A stretch of 10,172 nt of DNA from Aquirhabdus sp. (GCA_030152425.1 JASLJP010000321.1:1-10172); one strand, 5' to 3'. Numbered from the stretch's first letter, positions 1 through 6,623 are shown. Numbers and translations are program-made. Notes: generated by a model from the letters alone, not told the origin.

Positions 1-71
1 GCTTGCATTGCGAAAGCACTGCCACTTGTAGCGATAGCTGTAACCAGTGCGAGTTGTGTAAATAATTTCAT
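1..71 (-). CDS. Secreted protein, N-terminal signal peptide only (partial)
   Basis: Only the first 23 complete codons lie in the window; the gene runs off the left edge on the minus strand. The translation begins MKLFTQLALV and continues through a hydrophobic run to SAFA-MQ, a classic Sec signal peptide with one Lys, a hydrophobic core of about 12 residues and an Ala-Phe-Ala cleavage site after residue 21. On the minus strand a GGGAGAG ribosome-binding site (80-86) sits about 8 bases before the ATG. The gene is divergent from pabB. The start followed by mature Met-Gln resembles the DUF6160/FilA-like surface proteins of Acinetobacter, but that is a guess from the leader alone and the mature protein is not visible. 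Confidence 0.7.
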   Translation of the reverse strand, partial: MKLFTQLALVTAIATSGSAFAMQ

Positions 72-140
72 TGCGTACTCTCCCAGAGCATTATTGAATA
101 GTTGACTCTACTTACACCGACTCGACTCAATACTGGTTCA

Positions 141-170
141 ATAATCAAACCTAGTTAGCGTCCCTGCCAA
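141..170 (-). promoter_or_regulatory. Possible promoter for the leftward secreted-protein gene
   Basis: Read on the minus strand, TTGGCA (165-170, five of six to the sigma70 -35) is followed after 18 bp by GATTAT (141-146, four of six to the -10). Transcription would begin near 134, leaving a leader of about 63 bases. This is a visual match only. Confidence 0.3.
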
Positions 171-286
171 GCGTTTTTCGTAGCATGTCTAACAGGATGA
201 AAGATACAATGGCGTGTAGACATGTCGCAAGTGTTTTTCGAGCTTTTTGTAATCTGTCCGACAAGCGGCTCTCATATGGAATAAAC

Positions 287-315
287 GGTACACCTCTAAC
301 TTTTTTCTTTATAAT
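287..315 (+). promoter_or_regulatory. Probable sigma70 promoter of pabB
   Basis: A perfect TATAAT -10 (310-315) lies 17 bp after a weak -35 GGTACA (287-292, matching only the final ACA). Start of transcription would be near 322, giving a leader of about 35 bases with a GGAAA ribosome-binding site (342-346) ten bases before the pabB ATG. Confidence 0.5.
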
Positions 316-356
316 CAATGCTTAATTTTTGATAACTTGCTGGAAACAAAATTCTC

Positions 357-1931
357 ATGGCAACAAAAAAGTTACTTTCTCAAGATCCTGTAAGACAAAG
401 CACTTTTTCATTGTCAGCCAAAGCGTCGGATATTTTGCAGGTTTTTTCAAACCCGCCGAATACTGACACAGCGCTTCATCAATGGTCTACAGGGCTTATC
501 TACTTTCGAGGCTATCCACGACTCGACGTTGATCACTGGACGGACAACCACGACAAGGGGTTGAGCGAAGTCATCGGGCTCTGCCCCGAATGGCTACTGA
601 CTAGCCAACGAGGCGATAAGGGCACGACTCTTTTTCTGGATGTACGCGACGCCAGCGGCGACTATCAACGCCAGATGATCCAAGACGGCGATTTTTTAAG
701 CCAACTCCAGCAGCACTATACGCCACACGCTGCGCGCTCCCCTGCTCCCGCGTCAGTACAGGCCAGCGACCCTGCAGGCTTTTGCGGCGGGCTGGCGGGG
801 TTTATCGGCTATGACCTCACCACGGGGGCAGCCCTAGCGCACACTTCATCCGGCAAGATGCACGACACAGCGGATAAGGGTCAGCATGCACAACACGCAG
901 CTTCGTTGCTCGGCGCGATGGGATACTACGATATTTATTTAAAACACAGCCCTGAGGGCTGGGTGCTCTATGGACCCGCGGATGATGCCCTACAGCCGAT
1001 CTATCAGCACATCAGCACACTGCTTCAGCCTTTAATCCAGCGCTCAGGTGCTGAACTCGTCTGCGCCGCCGCGCACCCCTTGCACGTCACGCATCCTTTT
1101 AAAGCGGTGTGGCAGAAAGCAGACTATATAGAGGCCTTTGCACAGGTACAGCGCTACCTGCAGGCAGGGGACTGCTATCAGGTCAACCTGACACAGCCAT
1201 TTGTCGCACAGGTGAAGGGCGACCTTCTGGCGACGCTGGATACGCTGATGGCACTGACCCAAGCCCCCTATAGTGGCTATATGCGGGTCGGTGGCCACGA
1301 GCTACTAAGCTGCTCGCCGGAACTTTTTCTGGCCTTTACCGGTACAGCGCCCAACCGCGTGATCACGCGCCCGATCAAAGGGACGTTCCCTCGATCAAAC
1401 GATCCCACGCGTGATCTAGACTATAAACACCAACTGATGACGTCTGAAAAAGACCATAGCGAAAATCTGATGATCGTTGATCTGCTGCGTAACGATCTGA
1501 GCAAGCACGCCCTGACCGGTTCAGTCGAAGTGCCTGTGCTGTTTCAGGTCGAAAGCTTTGCCCAAGTGCATCATCTGGTCAGCGAGGTACGGGCGACCTT
1601 AGCACCTGAGGCGTCGGCTCTGGATGTCTTGCTCGCGGCGCTACCCGGCGGCTCGATCACCGGCGCCCCAAAAAAACGCGCCATGGAGATCATCGCCGAG
1701 CTGGAGGCTGCACCACGCGGCGGCTACTGCGGCTCGATGGGCTATCTTAATCGGGATGGTTCAGGGCAGTTTAATATCCTGATCCGCACCCTACAAAAAC
1801 AGGGCGACGATCTGGTGGCCTGGGCAGGCGGCGGCATTACGGTTGCATCCGATGTCGATGCCGAGTATCAAGAGTGCATGGACAAAATCAAAGCGATCTT
1901 GGACTGTATTAATCAATTTCAGTCTGCGTGA
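357..1931 (+). CDS. pabB: Aminodeoxychorismate synthase component I (PabB)
   Basis: Converts chorismate plus ammonia (supplied by the glutaminase PabA) to 4-amino-4-deoxychorismate, the route to 4-aminobenzoate and folate; cytoplasmic. The 524-residue product has a poorly conserved N-terminal half (about 1-245) and a chorismate-binding domain (about 255-520). Visible motifs are SCSPELF (318-324), PIKGT (339-343), HSENLMIVDLLRND (367-380), VHHLVS (404-409), PGGSITGAPK (430-439), GGGI (491-494) and AEYQE (502-506). Lys341 in PIKGT is the residue that separates PabB from TrpE, which has Ala there; in E. coli PabB this Lys bonds covalently to the substrate. At 524 residues it is longer than E. 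coli PabB (453), the surplus lying in the N-terminal half. The ATG follows GGAAA by ten bases. The first 60 or so codons are visibly more AT-rich than the rest. No other folate gene is adjacent. Confidence 0.93.
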   Translation: MATKKLLSQDPVRQSTFSLSAKASDILQVFSNPPNTDTALHQWSTGLIYFRGYPRLDVDHWTDNHDKGLSEVIGLCPEWLLTSQRGDKGTTLFLDVRDASGDYQRQMIQDGDFLSQLQQHYTPHAARSPAPASVQASDPAGFCGGLAGFIGYDLTTGAALAHTSSGKMHDTADKGQHAQHAASLLGAMGYYDIYLKHSPEGWVLYGPADDALQPIYQHISTLLQPLIQRSGAELVCAAAHPLHVTHPFKAVWQKADYIEAFAQVQRYLQAGDCYQVNLTQPFVAQVKGDLLATLDTLMALTQAPYSGYMRVGGHELLSCSPELFLAFTGTAPNRVITRPIKGTFPRSNDPTRDLDYKHQLMTSEKDHSENLMIVDLLRNDLSKHALTGSVEVPVLFQVESFAQVHHLVSEVRATLAPEASALDVLLAALPGGSITGAPKKRAMEIIAELEAAPRGGYCGSMGYLNRDGSGQFNILIRTLQKQGDDLVAWAGGGITVASDVDAEYQECMDKIKAILDCINQFQSA

Positions 1932-1963
1932 TGCGCCGAGGGCGGATCCGTGCATGGCGACAG

Positions 1964-1978
1964 GCTGTGCAGCACAGC
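1964..1978. repeat. 15-bp perfect palindrome upstream of the feo promoter
   Basis: GCTGTGC and GCACAGC arms of 7 bp surround a single A. It lies 33 bp after the pabB stop and 21 bp before the TTGACA of the feo promoter. No T-run follows, so it is unlikely to be a Rho-independent terminator for pabB; it could be an operator or simply a chance palindrome. Confidence 0.5.
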
Positions 1979-1998
1979 GTGCCGGTCGGAAATAGCGT

Positions 1999-2027
1999 TT
2001 GACAGGATCGGGATAAAGGTTGAAACT
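1999..2027 (+). promoter_or_regulatory. Possible feo operon promoter
   Basis: A perfect TTGACA -35 (1999-2004) stands 17 bp before GAAACT (2022-2027), a poor -10 with three matches. The Fur-box-like sequence begins at the end of this element, the arrangement expected if iron-loaded Fur blocks transcription. The -10 is the weak point of the call. Confidence 0.35.
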
Positions 2028-2041
2028 AGGAATAATTCTCA
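2027..2041. promoter_or_regulatory. Putative Fur box of the feo operon
   Basis: Aligned with the 7-1-7 Fur motif (TGATAAT-n-ATTATCA), TAGGAAT-A-ATTCTCA matches 4 of 7 in the left arm and 6 of 7 in the right. It lies 24 bp before the feoA start, directly behind the candidate promoter. Ferrous uptake operons are classic Fur targets, so position and sequence support each other, but no binding score was computed. Confidence 0.55.
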
Positions 2042-2065
2042 TTAACGCCTAGGTTATCTGTCGCT

Positions 2066-2374
2066 GTGCGCCTCTCTGAATTACCCAAAAATGCCGCCGC
2101 AATCGTCCTCGCCGTTGAAGATCGACTCCCACATGCTGCTGATCTGACAACGATTGATACTTCACCGGTGGCGCTGTCGGCAGCCCCTACGGCGTACACC
2201 GACATGATTGCCCATCGTTTAAAGGAACTCGGTTTTGTCCCTGGCGAGAGCGTACGACTGATCACCACGGCACCCTTTGGCGGTGACCCGCTACTGGTGC
2301 AAGTGGGCTTTACCCGGTTTGCCCTACGGCGTAGCGAAGCGGCACGCGTACTGGTCGAGGAGATTGCCCCATGA
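2066..2374 (+). CDS. feoA: Ferrous iron transport protein A (FeoA)
   Basis: Small cytoplasmic protein with an SH3-like fold that is needed for FeoB activity. The C-terminal half (about residues 46-102) carries the family pattern: a helix MIAHRLKELGFVPG, then strands with APFGGDPLLVQVG and the closing RFALRRSEAARVLVE. The product is 102 residues against roughly 75-85 usual; the surplus is a stretch of about 27 residues (about 19-45, rich in Ala, Thr and Pro) between the first strand and the helix. The start is a GTG. An in-frame TAA lies at 2033-2035 with no ATG, GTG or TTG codon between, so no longer start exists. Its ribosome-binding site is weak (AGG at 2051-2053, 12 bases away). The stop overlaps the feoB start as ATGA, implying translational coupling. 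Confidence 0.88.
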   Translation: MRLSELPKNAAAIVLAVEDRLPHAADLTTIDTSPVALSAAPTAYTDMIAHRLKELGFVPGESVRLITTAPFGGDPLLVQVGFTRFALRRSEAARVLVEEIAP

Positions 2375-4248
2375 GTAGTACGGCGTCACAACTCGCTGCG
2401 ACACCCCGTTTGATCGAGCATATCGCGCTGGTCGGCAACCCCAACTGCGGCAAAACCTCCCTGTTTAACCAACTGACCGGCGCACGGCAGAAAGTCGCCA
2501 ACTACGCCGGAGTCACCGTCGAACGTAAAGAAGGCCTACTGACTCTGCCGTCCGGCCGCCATGTGCGCGTGCTCGACCTGCCCGGCGCCTATAGTCTTGA
2601 CGCCACCAGTCCGGATGAGGCCGTCACCCGTGCCGCCTGCCTCGGTACGCTGGCCGGCGAGACCCTGCCGGATCTGCTGGTCTGTGTGGTTGATGCCACC
2701 AACCTGCGCCTGCATCTGCGCTTTGCACTCGAAATCCGCCGCCTCGGTCGTCCGATGCTGCTGGCACTGAATATGATGGACGATGCGCGCCGCCGTGGTA
2801 TCCAGATCGACGTGGCCAAACTGTCCGCCGAGCTGGGCATGCCCGTGGTCGAAACCATTGCGGTCAAAAAACACGGCGCAGCGACGCTACTGGCCAGCCT
2901 CGAAGGGGAGCTCCCGCAAGTCGCACCTGCAGTCGGGCTGGAACAAAACGACACCGCAGACCTGCATGCCCAAGTGCGCGCCATCCTGGCCGCGACCGTG
3001 GTCATGCCGCGCACCACCGATCAGCGCGACGATGCACTGGATCGGGTGTTACTGCATCCAGTATTTGGTCTGACCATCCTCGGTGTGTTGATGTTCCTGA
3101 TCTTTCAGGCCGTGTTTACTTGGGCCGCACCGTTTATGGACGGTATCGGCTTCGTCGTGACCCATGCCGCGGACTGGACGACCTCCTTCCTGCCCGAAGG
3201 CATGCTCAAGAGCCTGCTCAAAGACGGCATCTTTGCCGGTCTGGGCACGGTCTTGACCTTCTTACCGCAGATTTTGATCCTGTTCTTCTTTATCTTGGTG
3301 CTAGAAGAGTCTGGCTATCTGCCGCGTGCGGCATTTTTGCTCGATCGCTTGATGTTTGGTGCAGGACTGACTGGCCGCGCATTTATCCCGCTGTTGTCCA
3401 GCTTTGCCTGTGCCATTCCGGGCATCATGGCCACACGCAGCATCAGTGACCCGCGCGACCGCCTGACCACCATCATGGTCGCACCACTCATGACCTGCTC
3501 GGCACGTCTGCCGGTCTATGCGTTGCTGATCAGTGCCTTTATACCGGTGCGCACCGTGTGGGGGCTGTTTAACCTGCAAGGTCTGGTGCTGTTCGCCCTG
3601 TATTTTGGTGGCATCATCAGCGCGCTGCTCGTCGCCTTGGTGATGAAGCGTCTACGCAAGGACAAGAGCGAACACGCACTGCTGATGGAGCTGCCCAGCT
3701 ACCGCATGCCCAGTTGGCGCAGCGTGAGTATCGGTCTGTATGAGCGTGCCACGATTTTTATCAAACGTGTCGGTGGCATTATTCTGGCGCTGATCGTGAT
3801 CCTGTGGTTCTTGGCCTACTTCCCGCAGCCCCCTGCTGGAGCGACCTTACCGCCGATCGACTATAGCTTTGCCGGCCAGCTCGGCCATATCATCGCGCCG
3901 ATTTTTGCCCCGATCGGCTTTACTTGGGAAATCTGTATCGCGCTGATCCCGGGGATGGCGGCACGTGAAGTGGTGGTGGCCGCACTGGGCACCGTCTATG
4001 CACTATCCGGCAATGAAGACGCCGTCAGCAGCCAACTGGGCAGTCTGATCTCGGCACAGTGGTCGCTGCCCACGGCACTGTCGCTGCTGGCATGGTTTGT
4101 CTTCGCCCCGCAATGTCTGGCCACACTGGCCACCGTGCGGCGGGAGACGGGCTCGTGGAAGTATGTCGGCATTATGACGGTGTACTTGTTTGCACTCGCC
4201 TATGGCGCGTCGTTTGTGACCTATCATGTTGCGGAGGCGTTGTTATGA
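2371..4248 (+). CDS. feoB: Ferrous iron transporter FeoB
   Basis: Inner-membrane Fe(II) importer with an N-terminal GTPase. G-protein motifs in order: G1 GNPNCGKTS (22-30), G2 Thr near 49, G3 DLPG (69-72), G4 NMMD (134-137). A helical spacer (about 180-225) leads to a membrane domain from about 228 to the end with multiple hydrophobic segments. The two gate repeats are recognisable: ESGYLPRAAFLLDRL with FACAIP (Cys347) and MTCSAR (Cys376), and AREVVVAALG (531-540) with FAPQCLAT (Cys582). At 625 residues it is about 150 shorter than E. coli FeoB (773) but all expected domains are present, so this is a compact form rather than a truncation. It overlaps feoA and the next gene by ATGA; GAGGAG (2357-2362) is a good ribosome-binding site 8 bases before the start. 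Confidence 0.95.
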   Translation: MSSTASQLAATPRLIEHIALVGNPNCGKTSLFNQLTGARQKVANYAGVTVERKEGLLTLPSGRHVRVLDLPGAYSLDATSPDEAVTRAACLGTLAGETLPDLLVCVVDATNLRLHLRFALEIRRLGRPMLLALNMMDDARRRGIQIDVAKLSAELGMPVVETIAVKKHGAATLLASLEGELPQVAPAVGLEQNDTADLHAQVRAILAATVVMPRTTDQRDDALDRVLLHPVFGLTILGVLMFLIFQAVFTWAAPFMDGIGFVVTHAADWTTSFLPEGMLKSLLKDGIFAGLGTVLTFLPQILILFFFILVLEESGYLPRAAFLLDRLMFGAGLTGRAFIPLLSSFACAIPGIMATRSISDPRDRLTTIMVAPLMTCSARLPVYALLISAFIPVRTVWGLFNLQGLVLFALYFGGIISALLVALVMKRLRKDKSEHALLMELPSYRMPSWRSVSIGLYERATIFIKRVGGIILALIVILWFLAYFPQPPAGATLPPIDYSFAGQLGHIIAPIFAPIGFTWEICIALIPGMAAREVVVAALGTVYALSGNEDAVSSQLGSLISAQWSLPTALSLLAWFVFAPQCLATLATVRRETGSWKYVGIMTVYLFALAYGASFVTYHVAEALL

Positions 4249-4559
4249 CAGCTACCCCTACAGCACTCAGCGAACTGTTGCAGTTCGCGGTGATCGCTAC
4301 CCTGCTCGGCTGGAGCGTGTTCTTTATGCTACGCCGCAGCTTTCCGGCGGCCATACAGCGACTACAAGGCGCGCTGGCCAACCGTGCACACGCCCAAGGT
4401 TGGCTCAAGCTTGCTGCATGGCTAACCCCCGTGATCAGCACGGCAGGGGGCTGTGGCAGTGGCTGTAGTAGCTGCAGCAGTTGCGCCAGTAATCCTGCCG
4501 CAGCCGAGCAACCCGTCCAGTGGAAAACAGCACCCTCCAAGAGCTCGGGTTGTCATTGA
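4245..4559 (+). CDS. Small Cys-rich membrane protein coupled to feoB (DUF6587-like)
   Basis: A 104-residue product with one hydrophobic segment (about 11-28), a basic run (LRRSFP, 29-34) suggesting a cytoplasmic tail, an amphipathic region (35-62), then a cluster GGCGSGCSSCSSC with Cys at 70, 74, 77 and 80, and a last Cys at 103 just before the terminal His. Its ATG overlaps the feoB stop as ATGA, with GGAG (4233-4236) 8 bases upstream, so it is translated with feoB. No FeoC gene is present; this protein occupies that position. The plan (one membrane helix, then a Gly/Ser/Cys cluster) parallels the FeoB-associated Cys-rich proteins of other phyla, and I believe it belongs to the family called DUF6587. 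Binding of Fe(II) or an Fe-S cluster by the Cys cluster is inference; no function is established. Confidence 0.8.
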   Translation: MTATPTALSELLQFAVIATLLGWSVFFMLRRSFPAAIQRLQGALANRAHAQGWLKLAAWLTPVISTAGGCGSGCSSCSSCASNPAAAEQPVQWKTAPSKSSGCH

Positions 4560-4593
4560 TCCCACATCCTCAACGTGGATATCCCCTGTCCCC

Positions 4594-5523
4594 ATGACGA
4601 CGCGCCCCGCCCGTAAACCCCGTTTGCCCACGCCGGTGATCCTGCCGGACGATGCCCCGTATCTACAGGCATTTCGGGATAATCTGGTCGCCCAAGCGGT
4701 CAGTCCGCACACGCGCAACGCCTACCTGTCCGACTTGAAGCAAGCGCTGCTCTTCGACGAAACGCCCCTGTCGGACTGGTCGGCCAAGCAGGTGGGCGAC
4801 TACCTGCTGAGCCTGACTCACGCCGCGCGCAGCCCACGCTCGATTGCCCGTACCTTGTCCGCACTGAAACAGTTTTTTAAACTTCAGTCGGTGCTGGGAC
4901 TGCGCGAGGACAACCCTACCGCGCAACAGAAAGCACCCGCACTGGGACGTCCTTTGCCCAAAGATTTGTCCGAAGGCGATGTCGAAGCACTGCTCAATGC
5001 GCCCAACCTTGAGACCGCGCTCGGCCTGCGTGACAAGGCCATGCTGGAAGTGCTGTATGCCTGCGGGCTGCGCGTCTCGGAACTGACCGGACTCACGCTG
5101 GGTCATGTCAATCTCAAATCCGGCATCATCCGGGTCAAAGGCAAAGGCAGCAAGGAGCGCCTCGTACCGCTCGGCGAGATCGCCGTGGAATGGCTGGGAC
5201 GCTATCTACACACGGCACGGCCGGAGCTTGCGCAGGGTTTGGTCACCGATGCACTGTTTATCACCGTACGCGGCGGCTTTATGACCCGCCAAAACTTTTG
5301 GTACAGCATCAAAAACTATGCCCGTCAGGCTGACATCCAGAGCGCGATCTCGCCGCATACCTTGCGTCACGCGTTTGCCACCCATTTGCTCAATCATGGT
5401 GCAGATCTGCGCGTGGTGCAGATGCTGCTCGGTCATAGCGACCTATCCACAACCCAAATCTACACCCATGTCGCGCGCGCCCGACTGCAAGAGCTACACG
5501 GTGAATTTCATCCGCGCGGATAG
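4594..5523 (+). CDS. xerD: Tyrosine recombinase XerD
   Basis: Site-specific recombinase that, with XerC, resolves chromosome dimers at dif under FtsK control. The 309-residue product has an N-terminal SAM-like DNA-binding domain (about 22-108) and a catalytic domain (about 120-300). The full catalytic set is present: Arg160 (CGLRVSEL), Lys184 (GKGSKER), His255 and Arg258 (SPHTLRHAFATHLLNHGA), His281 (LLGHSDLSTTQIYTH) and nucleophile Tyr290. The phrases RPLPKDLSE, LRDKAMLEVLYACGLRVSEL and the ending HPRG match E. coli XerD far better than XerC. I chose the ATG at 4594 because the product then fits the family (298 in E. coli); the frame stays open upstream to 4453, but that part overlaps the Cys-rich gene and reads as low-complexity Ala/Val. 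A convincing ribosome-binding site is lacking. The 34-bp gap to the previous gene suggests co-transcription with feo. Confidence 0.93.
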   Translation: MTTRPARKPRLPTPVILPDDAPYLQAFRDNLVAQAVSPHTRNAYLSDLKQALLFDETPLSDWSAKQVGDYLLSLTHAARSPRSIARTLSALKQFFKLQSVLGLREDNPTAQQKAPALGRPLPKDLSEGDVEALLNAPNLETALGLRDKAMLEVLYACGLRVSELTGLTLGHVNLKSGIIRVKGKGSKERLVPLGEIAVEWLGRYLHTARPELAQGLVTDALFITVRGGFMTRQNFWYSIKNYARQADIQSAISPHTLRHAFATHLLNHGADLRVVQMLLGHSDLSTTQIYTHVARARLQELHGEFHPRG

Positions 5524-5621
5524 ACGGTCAGCGACAATGACTCCCCTTATCGCCCTGCAATGACCGCTGAGATGGCTCGGACTTGCCCTCTAGGGTGCCG
5601 CGGGCTATAACAAACAGTACG

Positions 5622-5640
5622 GTCGGTTGCACAACCCGAC
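5622..5640. repeat. Small inverted repeat after xerD
   Basis: GTCGG (5622-5626) and CCGAC (5636-5640) can form a 5-bp stem, extended by two A-T pairs with one bulge. No T-run follows, so it is a poor terminator candidate. Apart from this and the promoter below, nothing recognisable was seen in the 239 bp between xerD and dsbC. Confidence 0.3.
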
Positions 5641-5681
5641 GGCCTGATACAAGCGCCCTACAGCACCGCTCATCTGCGCTT

Positions 5682-5690
5682 TGCTACAAT
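5682..5690 (+). promoter_or_regulatory. Possible extended -10 promoter of dsbC
   Basis: TGCTACAAT is an extended -10 (TG-n-TACAAT, five of six in the hexamer). No good -35 lies 16-18 bp upstream, as is common for extended -10 promoters. Transcription would start near 5697, about 66 bases before the dsbC ATG, which leaves room for the AAGGA ribosome-binding site (5751-5755). Confidence 0.4.
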
Positions 5691-5762
5691 CTACTGCTTA
5701 AATTCGCCACTCCTCTTTTGTTGACTGATCAACGAGATAGCCCTGTATTGAAGGACCTTTGC

Positions 5763-6560
5763 ATGAAAACGCTATGGCCAGCCGCCGCCGCCCTCCTTTT
5801 GTTCATCAGCGGATGCAGCAAAGCCGCACCGGAAGCGCTCACCACGCCGCCCGCACCTGCTGTCACCGCCAGCAGCAATCCGCAAGCCATCACCGGCGAT
5901 GCACCTGAATCGGTCCGCAAGGCCATCGTCGAGCGCTTGAATCAGGCCGATCTGCATGCCGATATCGCCAGCATCAACAGCTCTGGCATGGCCAATCTGT
6001 ATTGGGTCACCTTTAACGATGTGCCGCCGCTGTATATCAGCGGCGATGGCCAGTATGTACTGCAAGGCGATCTACTCAAGCTCGGCAAAGGCACGGTCAC
6101 CAATGTCAGTGAAGGCCTCAATGCCAAAGCCGCCAAGGCACTACTGGCGAAAGTGCCTGAAAAAGACATGATCATCTTCTCGCCTGCGGGCAAGCCGAAA
6201 GCGGTGGTCTATGCCTTTACCGATGTGGACTGTGGCTACTGCCGCAAGCTGCATAGCGAGATCGAGCAAATCAACGCCAAAGGCATCGAAGTTCGCTATC
6301 TGGCATGGCCACGAGGTAAAGGCGATCTGGTGGTCAACAAGGCCGTGTGGTGTAGTGAAGACCGTAAATCGGCGATCACGACCGCTAAGCATGGCATGGC
6401 CGTGCAAGCGCCTGCGTGCAACGATCCCGTGCTCGAACAGCGCCAGCTCGGCATGCGTATCGGGGTCAACGGCACTCCAGCCCTCTATGACGCCGAAGGG
6501 CGCTACATCAGCGGCTATATGCCGGCCGATGAGCTGGCCAAAAAGCTCGGCGTCCAATAA
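5763..6560 (+). CDS. dsbC: Thiol:disulfide isomerase DsbC, probable lipoprotein
   Basis: Periplasmic isomerase that reshuffles wrongly formed disulfides. The 265-residue product has a lipoprotein leader (1-17, lipobox ISGC, Cys18), a flexible Ala/Pro/Thr-rich linker (about 19-46), an N-terminal dimerisation domain (about 47-108) and a thioredoxin-fold catalytic domain (about 143-263). The active site CGYC is at 157-160, the cis-Pro loop GTP at 237-239, and Cys197/Cys219 correspond to the structural second disulfide of E. coli DsbC. The ATG follows AAGGA by 7 bases; a TTG 60 codons upstream is in frame but would bury the signal peptide, so I reject it. Residue 19 is Ser, which by the +2 rule predicts outer-membrane sorting. 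E. coli DsbC (236 residues) is soluble, so the anchor is a difference worth noting. The gene precedes hom by 128 bp. Confidence 0.9.
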   Translation: MKTLWPAAAALLLFISGCSKAAPEALTTPPAPAVTASSNPQAITGDAPESVRKAIVERLNQADLHADIASINSSGMANLYWVTFNDVPPLYISGDGQYVLQGDLLKLGKGTVTNVSEGLNAKAAKALLAKVPEKDMIIFSPAGKPKAVVYAFTDVDCGYCRKLHSEIEQINAKGIEVRYLAWPRGKGDLVVNKAVWCSEDRKSAITTAKHGMAVQAPACNDPVLEQRQLGMRIGVNGTPALYDAEGRYISGYMPADELAKKLGVQ

Positions 6561-6568
6561 GCCAAGCC

Positions 6569-6611
6569 CCCTCACCGCGCCCAATCAGATGCGATACGGG
6601 CGCCCTGAGGG
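6569..6611 (+). other. GC-rich stem-loop downstream of dsbC
   Basis: CCCTCA (6569-6574) pairs with TGAGGG (6606-6611), and GCGCCC (6577-6582) pairs with GGGCGC (6598-6603). A CC/CC internal loop separates the two 6-bp helices and the apical loop is 15 bases. It begins 8 bases after the dsbC stop. No T-run follows, so it is not a standard Rho-independent terminator; it may stabilise or process the 3' end of the dsbC message. Confidence 0.55.
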
Positions 6612-6623
6612 TGACATTCAGAC

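Noticed and set aside
357..1931. Anthranilate synthase component I (TrpE) instead of PabB
   Set aside because: The PIKGT motif with Lys341 is the PabB state; TrpE has Ala at that position. No trp gene is nearby.
4453..4593. Upstream extension of the xerD frame by 47 codons
   Set aside because: It overlaps the C-terminal codons of the Cys-rich gene in another frame, gives low-complexity Ala/Val residues, and would make the protein longer than the Xer family.
4594..5523. XerC, or an integrase of a mobile element
   Set aside because: The C-terminal half is nearly word-for-word XerD, and no attachment repeats, tRNA or element genes flank it.
5721..5749. TTGACT-17 bp-TGTATT as the dsbC promoter
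   Set aside because: Transcription would start near 5756, after the AAGGA ribosome-binding site, so it could not serve dsbC well. The extended -10 at 5682-5690 fits better.
5583..5762. Upstream TTG start adding 60 residues to DsbC
   Set aside because: It would place the lipoprotein leader inside the protein and has no ribosome-binding site; the ATG at 5763 has AAGGA at the right distance.
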